In this document: positions 1-5,225 of the stretch, one piece after another
How the letters are laid out: the number at the start of each line of letters is the position of its first letter
Position numbering within the stretch: the stretch's first letter is position 1
Origin: Candidatus Proendomicrobium guianensium
GTDB taxonomy: Bacteria; Elusimicrobiota; Endomicrobiia; Endomicrobiales; Endomicrobiaceae
DNA: 6,373 nucleotides
Direction: 5' to 3'
NCBI GenBank assembly: GCA_009785775.1
Contig: WQVR01000055.1
Coordinates: 1 to 6,373, forward strand
Program-made: the position numbers and the translations under genes
The notes under the pieces: generated by a model
Database searches by the model: none
What the model was told of the DNA's origin: nothing
What the model saw: the letters and a program-made list of their open reading frames with translations, nothing else

Positions 1-366
1 CACGGGAATGTGCGGCAGGTAAAGCTTGCCCTCAGAATCTGCAGGTATAATTTCTTTCAGTTTAAACGATAATGCCGTTGCGTATATGGTATGAGCGTGG
101 GCTACCGCTGAAACTTCCGGACAACCCAAATATATTGCCCTGTGTACATTGACCTCAACGGAAGCTTCAGAGTCTAATTTATTATCGCGCAGGTTTACTT
201 TTACAATGTCAGACTGTTTTAAGTGTCCAAGCATTGCCCCGCGTTTTTTTATAAATATTTTGTCGCCCGCACGAATGCTTAAATTTCCTGAATGGGAATG
301 GTTTAAGCCTTGCTCATACAAAAGTTTTCCGCAAAAAATTATTTCATCTATTATTTTTTTACTCAT
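1..366 (-). CDS. Class II aldolase/adducin-family protein, C-terminus cut off by the window edge
   Basis: The first 122 codons are present, from an ATG at 366-364. Family members are cytosolic, metal-dependent sugar-phosphate aldolases or dehydratases such as fuculose-1-phosphate aldolase, ribulose-5-phosphate epimerase and MtnB. Seen here: a GNLSIR segment (residues 27-32), the usual substrate-phosphate region of the fold; a glutamate at 71 in SVEVNVHRAIY, at the place of the catalytic Glu; and HAH at 90-92 in VAHAHTIYATA, giving two of the three zinc-ligand histidines. The third, normally about 60 residues later, lies outside the window. The start is well supported: GAGGA (377-373) sits 6 nt upstream, and the ATG overlaps the TAA of the radical SAM gene by one base, implying coupled translation. 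The fold assignment is firm. The substrate cannot be decided from this half, and methylthioribulose, fuculose or another sugar phosphate are all possible. Confidence 0.88.
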   Translation of the reverse strand, partial: MSKKIIDEIIFCGKLLYEQGLNHSHSGNLSIRAGDKIFIKKRGAMLGHLKQSDIVKVNLRDNKLDSEASVEVNVHRAIYLGCPEVSAVAHAHTIYATALSFKLKEIIPADSEGKLYLPHIPV

Positions 367-1034
367 TAATGATCCTCATAAGCGTCTAAATATGGGCGCA
401 ACCTAAAATTTACTCCCACGCTTTTTGCTATGTCTTCTACGGCTTTTACGTCTAGTGCAGGCAGTGCTACGGCTGTTATGGTTACTTCGGGGATATAAAG
501 TTTTGCCTCTTTAGCGAAGTTTATTATTTCGTCAAATGCTTCCTCGGAAAACATCGGGCGGTTAAGGTCGGCAAAGTCTTTCTGATTAGAACCGTTTAAG
601 CTTATAGAAATAGAATCAATAAGCCCGTGACGGGCATCATGCCCCTGAGGGGCTTCAAGCCCTTTAAGGTCAGGTAAAATATTTCTGCCATAATACTTGT
701 TTGCAAGCCCCGCGGTGTTTATACGGATTTTTATGCCGTTTGCATTGCTGTTTGTAAGACCTTTTATCTGTTTGGCAATTTCTATAGTTTCTTCTAAACG
801 TATTAAAGCGTCGCCATAGCCGCAAAAAATTATTTCTTTATAATCTTTCAAATCACCGATATTTTTTATGGCATTTATAACCTCAGTAACGGAAGGTTCG
901 TGCGTCAAGGCGAGGTCATTTCCTCTAAAAGCCCCCACCCACTTATGCTTTATGCAGTAGGGGCAAGCCATCATGCAGCGGTTGGTTATGTTTAAGTATA
1001 TATTTGTTTTGTACTTGTAAGCGAAAGTGTTCAT
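366..1034 (-). CDS. Radical SAM protein, TatD-family-linked type
   Basis: A 222-residue protein with CX3CX2C near the N-terminus (C20, C24, C27, in NRCMMACPYC), which binds the 4Fe-4S cluster that cleaves S-adenosylmethionine. The preceding IYLNITNRC, the strand FCGYGD (70-75) at the GGE-type SAM-binding position, RINTAG (104-109), SISLN (143-147) and the end VNFRLRPY match the uncharacterised family usually called TatD-linked radical SAM. Reaction and substrate are unknown. No tatD is visible nearby; the flanking genes are an Smr protein (6 nt upstream) and an aldolase (1-nt overlap). Two oddities. The acidic residue of the GGE-like motif is Asp75, where I recall Glu in relatives. Residues about 126-137, between KGL and IDS, look like an insertion and are encoded by a striking palindromic DNA element (separate entry). 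The ATG at 1034 puts the cysteine motif at the expected distance; its Shine-Dalgarno is weak. Confidence 0.88.
   Translation of the reverse strand: MNTFAYKYKTNIYLNITNRCMMACPYCIKHKWVGAFRGNDLALTHEPSVTEVINAIKNIGDLKDYKEIIFCGYGDALIRLEETIEIAKQIKGLTNSNANGIKIRINTAGLANKYYGRNILPDLKGLEAPQGHDARHGLIDSISISLNGSNQKDFADLNRPMFSEEAFDEIINFAKEAKLYIPEVTITAVALPALDVKAVEDIAKSVGVNFRLRPYLDAYEDH
623..671. repeat. Array of overlapping short palindromes with 9-nt period, inside a coding region
   Basis: On the + strand GCCC (623), GGGC (632), GCCC (641), GGGC (650) and GCCC (659) alternate exactly every 9 nt. The 5-nt spacers GTGAC, ATCAT, CTGAG and TTCAA are each self-complementary around their central base. As a result 623-635, 632-644, 641-653 and 650-662 are each perfect 13-bp inverted repeats (12 paired positions and a central base). 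A fifth, 659-671, has one mismatched pair (GCCCTTTAAGGTC). Alternative small hairpins can form between neighbouring blocks on either strand. On the coding (minus) strand the period is three codons, translating to GLE, APQ, GHD, ARH, GL within the radical SAM protein. The pattern is seen directly; calling it an inserted or expanded element is inference. I do not recognise it as a named repeat family. Confidence 0.8.
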
Positions 1035-1040
1035 AGTATA

Positions 1041-1403
1041 TTATGCCTTGCCTTTAGATTTGTTATGTTTGAAGTGCACAAACAGTCTGCCGAAATTTTT
1101 GTTATCTATATCTAAACGCCAATACTTGGCGCGTATGTCTTTTCTATTGAAAAACCGCAATACCGTTTTTTTAAGAGCCCCGGAGCCTTTTCCGGTTATA
1201 ACCTCAACAAATTCAAGTTTTTTGGAAAGTGCATTTTCTAAAAGGCTTTCAAGCGCCACTTCTATTTCACGGCCTTTATTATAGATACTGTGCAGGTCAA
1301 GCGTCATATGCGCCATGGGCTCATTATATATTTTTAACTCTATTGCCGCAACACCGTATGTTTTTGCCTTTGCAATTAAACCGCTTGGCAGACATTCATT
1401 CAA
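1041..1403 (-). CDS. Small Smr-domain protein
   Basis: An Smr (small MutS-related) domain, the C-terminal domain of MutS2 and SmrA/SmrB, usually a nuclease or RNA/ribosome-interacting module. Seen: LDLHS at residues 35-39, a helix with acidic residues, VITGKGSGALKK (68-79) for the conserved glycine-rich loop (often HGKG; here the His is Thr), and a final NFGRLFVHFKH strand, followed by a lysine-rich tail. The domain fills the protein, so this is a stand-alone Smr. The start is uncertain. The longest reading begins at TTG 1403 without a Shine-Dalgarno; an in-frame TAA lies at 1439-1437, so it cannot go much further. ATG at 1316 (residue 30) or 1307 (residue 33) would leave a minimal domain of about 90 residues. 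It is the first gene of the leftward cluster and ends 6 nt before the radical SAM gene. Its role in the cluster is unknown. Confidence 0.8.
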   Translation of the reverse strand: MNECLPSGLIAKAKTYGVAAIELKIYNEPMAHMTLDLHSIYNKGREIEVALESLLENALSKKLEFVEVITGKGSGALKKTVLRFFNRKDIRAKYWRLDIDNKNFGRLFVHFKHNKSKGKA

Positions 1404-1539
1404 AATTTTTAAGCGTTTTTCGAACTTGCGGGCAGTTTATAACAGCTTAAATATGTTGCCCGCTTCAAACATGCGAAAAACAATAAACTTAAAAATTTTT
1501 CACTCATAAACCGCCTGAATAGCGCTTTAATTGCAAAGG

Positions 1540-1589
1540 CAAAAACACACAAGAATATCGCCCCCTTAAAGTGTTTTTGTAATACACTT
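1540..1589. promoter_or_regulatory. Nested inverted repeats in the divergent spacer, possible operator
   Basis: Two inverted repeats share a right or left arm. CAAAAACAC (1540-1548) pairs perfectly with GTGTTTTTG (1571-1579) across 22 nt. AAGTGT (1569-1574) pairs with ACACTT (1584-1589) across 9 nt, giving a 21-bp dyad that overlaps the -35 of the rightward promoter. Position between divergent genes and overlap with the promoter would suit a repressor site, but no regulator gene is visible and short dyads in AT-rich DNA arise by chance. Binding is inference only. Confidence 0.25.
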
Positions 1590-1603
1590 CATAATATTGT
1601 AAA
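1576..1603 (-). promoter_or_regulatory. Weak candidate promoter for the leftward cluster
   Basis: Reading leftward, TTTACA (1603-1598; 5 of 6 to the -35 consensus) and TACAAA (1581-1576; 4 of 6 to the -10 consensus) are 16 bp apart. This would start transcription near 1569, about 165 nt before the TTG start of the Smr gene. It occupies the same DNA as the rightward promoter, so the two would compete for polymerase. The long leader makes it less convincing; a promoter nearer the gene is possible but I could not pick one out. Confidence 0.2.
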
Positions 1604-1605
1604 AT
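1577..1605 (+). promoter_or_regulatory. Sigma70-type promoter for the peptidase-efp-accBC operon
   Basis: TTGTAA (1577-1582, -35) and TAAAAT (1600-1605, -10) are separated by exactly 17 bp. Predicted transcription start is around 1612, only about 3 nt before the ATG at 1615. That matches the absence of any Shine-Dalgarno there and suggests a leaderless or nearly leaderless mRNA. The -35 is overlapped by a 21-bp dyad (1569-1589). Confidence 0.5.
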
Positions 1606-1614
1606 CTGAAAACT

Positions 1615-2697
1615 ATGAAAACGGAATTATTAAAGGCTCTAAGCGCACAAAATACACTTTTTACAAACCATAAAGACATTTTTTATATTACAGGTTGCCC
1701 TTTTGACGGGTTTTGGCTTGCAACTTTGGGAAAAACCCCAACAATAATAACCTCGAAAATGATGCTTGCGCAGTGCAAAGGGTTCTTCGAACCTTTTAAA
1801 TTTGCTGTTATAGAAAGCGCAAAGTATGCTACAGCCCTTGCCGAAATTTGCAAAGCAAAAAACATAAACCGCATTGAAACTTCCGCCCAAAGTATAACCC
1901 TTGCCGATTTTAATATAATTAAAGATGTTTTAAGCGCTAACGGCATAATGCTTGAAGGCACACAAGATAAGTTAAAACAGTACCGCTATACAAAAACCGA
2001 AGAAGAAATAAACTATATAAAAGAAGCTTGCCGTATTACGAGCCAAGCGGCAGACGAAATTGGTGTGGAACTCCAAAGCCAGTCTGCAAGCTTGCTAACA
2101 GAACTTGATGTTCACTACAAAATACTTGAAAAGTTTGCGCGCAAGCATGTAAGTGAAAGCTTTACGCCTATAGTGGCTTCGGGTCCTAACTCTGCAAACC
2201 CTCACCATGTAAGCGGACAAAGGGTTATACAAGAAAATGACATCGTTTTAATAGATATAGGTTGCAAGTACAAAGGGTATGCTTCCGATTTGACAAGGAC
2301 ATTTTTTTTAGGTAAAATCAACGTTAAATATCAACAGGTTTTTGATGTTGTATTTGCCGCGCAAAAAGCGGCAATAGGCGTTTTAAAGGCGGGAATTTCG
2401 GCAGATTTGCCTGATACAGCCGCCCGCAATGTGATAGAAAATGCCGGTTATGGTGCCAACTTCATACATTCAACAGGTCACGGCGTGGGTATAGATGTGC
2501 ATGAAAGCCCGCGCCTTTCGCAAAAGTCCCCTAACATTGAAGGGGAAGTTTTAAAAGCGGGTTGTGTTGTAACTGTAGAACCCGGCATTTATTTGCCTGA
2601 AGGCACAGTGTCCTTTAAGGGCTTCGGCATAAGAATTGAAGATACCGTTTTGGTTACCCCAAACGGTTATGAAGTACTAACAAACGCGAAATATTAA
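1615..2697 (+). CDS. M24-family metallopeptidase (Xaa-Pro aminopeptidase/dipeptidase)
   Basis: A 360-residue cytosolic pita-bread-fold peptidase that removes an N-terminal residue preceding proline (aminopeptidase P) or splits Xaa-Pro dipeptides (prolidase). Residues 1 to about 125 form the creatinase-like N-terminal domain; about 130-355 is the catalytic domain. All five dimetal ligands are visible: D214 (VLIDIG), D225 (ASDLTRTF), H289 (HSTGHGVG), E322 (VTVEPG) and E342 (RIED). The proton-shuttle histidine is H197 in NPHH, 17 residues before D214 as in E. coli PepP. Length fits the short form found next to efp in many bacteria (YqhT-like), so pepP and pepQ labels are both used and sequence alone does not separate them. 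The ATG at 1615 has no Shine-Dalgarno and lies about 3 nt from the predicted transcription start. The downstream efp begins 34 nt after the stop with no terminator between, so they are likely co-transcribed. Confidence 0.93.
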   Translation: MKTELLKALSAQNTLFTNHKDIFYITGCPFDGFWLATLGKTPTIITSKMMLAQCKGFFEPFKFAVIESAKYATALAEICKAKNINRIETSAQSITLADFNIIKDVLSANGIMLEGTQDKLKQYRYTKTEEEINYIKEACRITSQAADEIGVELQSQSASLLTELDVHYKILEKFARKHVSESFTPIVASGPNSANPHHVSGQRVIQENDIVLIDIGCKYKGYASDLTRTFFLGKINVKYQQVFDVVFAAQKAAIGVLKAGISADLPDTAARNVIENAGYGANFIHSTGHGVGIDVHESPRLSQKSPNIEGEVLKAGCVVTVEPGIYLPEGTVSFKGFGIRIEDTVLVTPNGYEVLTNAKY

Positions 2698-2712
2698 AGC
2701 GGTTTTAAAAAT

Positions 2713-2722
2713 AAGGGGGGAG
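2713..2722 (+). promoter_or_regulatory. Strong Shine-Dalgarno of efp
   Basis: The purine run AAGGGGGGAG lies 9 nt before the ATG at 2732. It fixes the efp start and contrasts with the first gene of the operon, which has no ribosome binding site. Confidence 0.7.
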
Positions 2723-2731
2723 TTTAATCCC

Positions 2732-3295
2732 ATGGTTTCAACGTCAGACTTTAAAAACGGACTAAACATTTTAGTAGAGGGCGAGCCTTACCAAATAACA
2801 TGGTTCCAAAACCATAAGCCCGGTAAGGGCGGCGCTGTAATGCGCGTTAAGCTTAGGCACTTAAAAAAAGGCGGCACTATAGAGCGCACATTTAAAAGCG
2901 GCGAAAAGTTTGAAAGGTTAAGCGTTACGCACCATAAAAAACAGTTTTTGTATGCAGACACCGCCGGCGAAAATTACAACTTTATGGATATGACAACTTA
3001 TGAAGAACTTTCCATACCTAAAGAAAAATTAGACGGTAAAGAAGTTTACCTTAAAGAAAATATGGATGTAGACTCCGTATATTTAGAAAGCGAACTTATA
3101 GGCATAGAAATTCCCCTTATTATAGAAATGACAATTACCGAAGCCGAACCCGGCGTTAAGGGAGATTCGGTTTCTAACATGACAAAAATGGCAAAAGTTG
3201 AAACAGGTTTAGACATACGCGTGCCGCTTTTTATAAAAGAAGGCGACCGTATAAAAGTAGATACAAGAACAGGTGAATATGTAGAAAGAGTATAA
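2732..3295 (+). CDS. efp: Translation elongation factor P (EF-P)
   Basis: EF-P binds between the ribosomal P and E sites and relieves stalling at consecutive prolines. The 187 residues match the usual length and three-domain form. The KOW-like N-terminal domain (1 to about 65) carries the tip loop HKPGKGGA with Lys32, matching the modified Lys34 of E. coli EF-P. Two OB-type domains follow, the first containing SVTHHKKQFLYAD and YNFMDMTTYEEL. The C-terminal family signature is visible in VETGLDIRVPLFIKEGDRI and ends with VDTRTGEYVERV. A PGKG tip with lysine suits modification of the EpmA (beta-lysylation) kind rather than arginine rhamnosylation, but no modifying enzyme is encoded here, so the modification is inference. 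Second gene of the operon; accB starts 47 nt downstream after a small hairpin. Confidence 0.98.
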   Translation: MVSTSDFKNGLNILVEGEPYQITWFQNHKPGKGGAVMRVKLRHLKKGGTIERTFKSGEKFERLSVTHHKKQFLYADTAGENYNFMDMTTYEELSIPKEKLDGKEVYLKENMDVDSVYLESELIGIEIPLIIEMTITEAEPGVKGDSVSNMTKMAKVETGLDIRVPLFIKEGDRIKVDTRTGEYVERV

Positions 3296-3307
3296 AAACA
3301 GGCATTC

Positions 3308-3320
3308 GCGGCGAAGCCGC
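3308..3320 (+). other. Small GC hairpin between efp and accB
   Basis: GCGGC (3308-3312) and GCCGC (3316-3320) form a perfect 5-bp stem with a GAA loop, followed by ATTTTAG. It lies 12 nt after the efp stop and ends 10 nt before the accB Shine-Dalgarno (GGAGGA, 3331-3336). The stem is short and the T run only four bases, so full termination is unlikely. Partial attenuation, an RNA-processing site or an mRNA-end stabiliser are possible. Confidence 0.4.
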
Positions 3321-3342
3321 ATTTTAGTTCGGAGGAATAGAA

Positions 3343-3756
3343 ATGGAAACTAAAGATTTAAAAAATTTCTTGAAATCGCTTAAGGATACCGACATTGAAG
3401 AGCTTGAAGTTGAAGCTCCCGGCGGCACAAGCGTTTACTTAAGAAAAGCAAAAACTTTGCCTAAGGCCGCAGCTCCCGTAGCGCGTGCCGCAGCGCCAAA
3501 GCTTCCCGACACAATTCTCCCCATAAAATCTCCCATGGTAGGGACATTTTACAATTCTCAATCTAAAAATTATCCTCCTTACGTTATAGAGGGCAACAAT
3601 GTAGAGTCCGGCCAAAAAGTGGGCTCTATAGAAGCCATGAAAATTATGAAAGACGTTACCTCTCACGTTAAGGGTAAAATAGTTAAAATACTTGTGCTTA
3701 ACGGGCAGACGGTAGAATACGGACAAGAGCTTTTTTTAGTAGACACAAGCCTGTAA
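3343..3756 (+). CDS. accB: Biotin carboxyl carrier protein of acetyl-CoA carboxylase
   Basis: Carries the biotin that AccC carboxylates and AccAD uses to make malonyl-CoA, the first step of fatty acid synthesis. It is 137 residues, slightly short of the roughly 150 usual for AccB. Residues 1-35 form the AccB-type N-terminal segment (KDLKNFLKSLKDTDIEELEV). Residues about 36-58 are an Ala/Pro/Lys linker. From about 60 on comes the biotinyl domain: IKSPMVGTFY, a thumb-like stretch with NYPPYVIEG, and the biotinylation site EAMKIMKDV with acceptor Lys100. The usual Met-Lys-Met/Leu site reads MKI here, which is acceptable for biotin ligase. GGAGGA (3331-3336), 6 nt before the ATG, supports the start. 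accC follows after 39 nt, the classic accBC pair. Confidence 0.97.
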   Translation: METKDLKNFLKSLKDTDIEELEVEAPGGTSVYLRKAKTLPKAAAPVARAAAPKLPDTILPIKSPMVGTFYNSQSKNYPPYVIEGNNVESGQKVGSIEAMKIMKDVTSHVKGKIVKILVLNGQTVEYGQELFLVDTSL

Positions 3757-3770
3757 ACTTGTTTTATAAT
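3740..3770 (+). promoter_or_regulatory. Possible internal promoter before accC
   Basis: A perfect TATAAT lies at 3765-3770 in the accB-accC gap, with TAGACA (3740-3745, 5 of 6 to consensus) as the nearest -35 candidate. The 19-bp spacing is longer than ideal. If active, transcription would start near 3777, just ahead of the accC Shine-Dalgarno GGAGAG (3784-3789), and could raise AccC above AccB. Confidence 0.3.
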
Positions 3771-3795
3771 TTTTGTCGGTAACGGAGAGTAAAAT

Positions 3796-5148
3796 ATGTT
3801 TAAAAAAGTTTTAATAGCAAATCGCGGTGAAATAGCATGCAGGGTTATCCGCGCCTGCAAAGAACTTGGCATAAAAACTGTGGCTATACACTCTGAAGTA
3901 GACAGAGAATCGCGCCATGTAAAACTTGCCGATGAAAGTATATGCGTAGGCCCTAATCCCGCTAAAGAAAGTTACCTTAATATACCAAGCATAATCGCGG
4001 CGGCTGAAATTTCGGGCGCAGACGCGATACACCCCGGTTACGGCTTTTTAGCCGAAAACACCTACTTTGCCGAAGTTTGCGAAAGCTGCGGTATAAAGTT
4101 TATAGGGCCAAGCAAAGAATCTATAGACCAAATGGGCGATAAAATAGCCGCCCGCCAATTAATGAAAAAATCCGGCGTGCCTGTTGTGCCCGGTTCAGAC
4201 GGCCCTGTAGACGCTGATGACCCCGCAACTTTCAAGCTTGCCAAAAAAATAGGCTACCCCGTTATAATTAAAGCAACCGCCGGTGGCGGCGGCAAGGGTA
4301 TGCGTATTGTTGCAAACGAAGAAGAATTAAAAAACTCCATAGTAATGGCGCAAACGGAAGCAAAAGCGGCTTTCGGCAACCCTGACGTTTACATGGAAAA
4401 ATATGTTGAAGAGCCACGCCACATAGAATTTCAGGTAATGGGCGACGAAAAAGGCAAAATTATTTACTTGCCCGAGCGCGACTGCTCCATCCAACGCCGC
4501 CACCAAAAACTTGTTGAAGAAAGCCCTTCTCCTTTTGTAAGCGCTGCTCTTCGCAAAAAAATGGGCAAAGCTGCGGTTGCTGCCGCTGCTGCGGTAAAAT
4601 ATGTTACCGTAGGCACCATAGAATTTTTGGTAGATAAATACGAAGATTTTTACTTTATGGAAATGAACACCCGCATACAGGTAGAACATACCATAACAGA
4701 AGAAGTTACCGGCATAGACTTAGTGCGCGAGCAAATAAAACTTGCCGCGGGCCACAAATTAAAATATGATTCAAGCGATATAGCCATTAACGGACATTCA
4801 ATAGAGTGCCGCATTAATGCTGAAGACCCCGAAAACGGCTTCATCCCTTGCGCCGGCAAAATAGACAGTTGCTATATGCCGGGCGGCCGCGGCGTGCGCA
4901 TAGACACGCATGTTTACGCGGGTTATACCATACCGCCGTTTTACGACAGCTTAGTAGCCAAAGTTATCGTTCATGATGACGACAGAGCGTCTGCCATTGC
5001 CAAAATGGAACGCGCCTTAAAAGAAATAGACTTAGGCAAAATTAAAAACACCTCAGGGCTTCATGCAAAAATGATGCAACATGAAGTATTTAAAGAAGGT
5101 AAAATGGTCTGCACCGACTTTTTGCCGAAATATATGTTAGGAAAATAG
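3796..5148 (+). CDS. accC: Biotin carboxylase subunit of acetyl-CoA carboxylase
   Basis: An ATP-grasp enzyme that carboxylates biotin on AccB using ATP and bicarbonate. The 450 residues match AccC length. The biotin-carboxylase N-terminal domain opens with KVLIANRGEIACRVIRA and HPGYGFLAEN. ATP-grasp residues follow at essentially E. coli numbering: K116, K159, the glycine loop TAGGGGKGMR (161-170), H209, K238 in RRHQKLVEE, E276 and E289, then NTRIQVEH (291-298) with catalytic R293 and E297, and R339 in ECRINAEDP. The usual HPVTE after the catalytic strand reads HTITE, a form I associate with pyruvate carboxylase-type enzymes. The C-terminus is also divergent from E. coli (NTSGLH for TTIPFH). 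A role in pyruvate or another acyl-CoA carboxylase is therefore not excluded, although pairing with a typical AccB favours acetyl-CoA carboxylase. GGAGAG lies 6 nt before the ATG. A strong hairpin follows the stop. Confidence 0.96.
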   Translation: MFKKVLIANRGEIACRVIRACKELGIKTVAIHSEVDRESRHVKLADESICVGPNPAKESYLNIPSIIAAAEISGADAIHPGYGFLAENTYFAEVCESCGIKFIGPSKESIDQMGDKIAARQLMKKSGVPVVPGSDGPVDADDPATFKLAKKIGYPVIIKATAGGGGKGMRIVANEEELKNSIVMAQTEAKAAFGNPDVYMEKYVEEPRHIEFQVMGDEKGKIIYLPERDCSIQRRHQKLVEESPSPFVSAALRKKMGKAAVAAAAAVKYVTVGTIEFLVDKYEDFYFMEMNTRIQVEHTITEEVTGIDLVREQIKLAAGHKLKYDSSDIAINGHSIECRINAEDPENGFIPCAGKIDSCYMPGGRGVRIDTHVYAGYTIPPFYDSLVAKVIVHDDDRASAIAKMERALKEIDLGKIKNTSGLHAKMMQHEVFKEGKMVCTDFLPKYMLGK

Positions 5149-5170
5149 CCCGGGGATTTTAAAAAAACAC

Positions 5171-5210
5171 TAAAGCCCGCGGGCGTAAGCGCCGGCGGGC
5201 TTTAATTATT
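5171..5210. terminator. GC-rich intrinsic terminator after accC, possibly bidirectional
   Basis: The arms 5171-5185 and 5190-5204 pair over 14 of 15 positions (one G-G mismatch, 5181/5194) around a TAAG loop, with core AAAGCCCGC/GCGGGCTTT. On the + strand the tail is the interrupted T-rich TTTAATTATT. On the - strand the flank reads GTGTTTTTTTAAAA, a better U tract. It separates the peptidase-efp-accBC operon from gmhA. No convincing promoter lies in the 21 nt between hairpin and gmhA ATG, so gmhA may depend on read-through. Confidence 0.8.
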
Positions 5211-5225
5211 AAAGGGGAATGTGCC

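Noticed and set aside
149..406. An 85-codon rightward open frame at the left edge.
   Set aside because: It lies opposite the aldolase-family gene, whose motifs, start and ribosome binding site are convincing; the rightward translation has no recognisable features.
623..671. The palindrome array as an intrinsic terminator, CRISPR repeat or operator.
   Set aside because: It has no T run after any stem, no repeat-spacer layout, and lies inside an intact coding frame, so an element or expansion is the better reading.
1027..1509. Three rightward open frames of 64-85 codons opposite and beyond the Smr gene.
   Set aside because: They mirror the Smr coding strand and its leader, lack ribosome binding sites and show no domain.
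1404..1614. A riboswitch or structured RNA in the divergent spacer.
   Set aside because: Only short AT-rich inverted repeats are present; no known riboswitch core or long paired element could be drawn.
4327..4859. Long leftward frames opposite accC (up to 120 codons).
   Set aside because: accC shows every catalytic motif on the other strand; the leftward translations are aromatic-rich composition artefacts.
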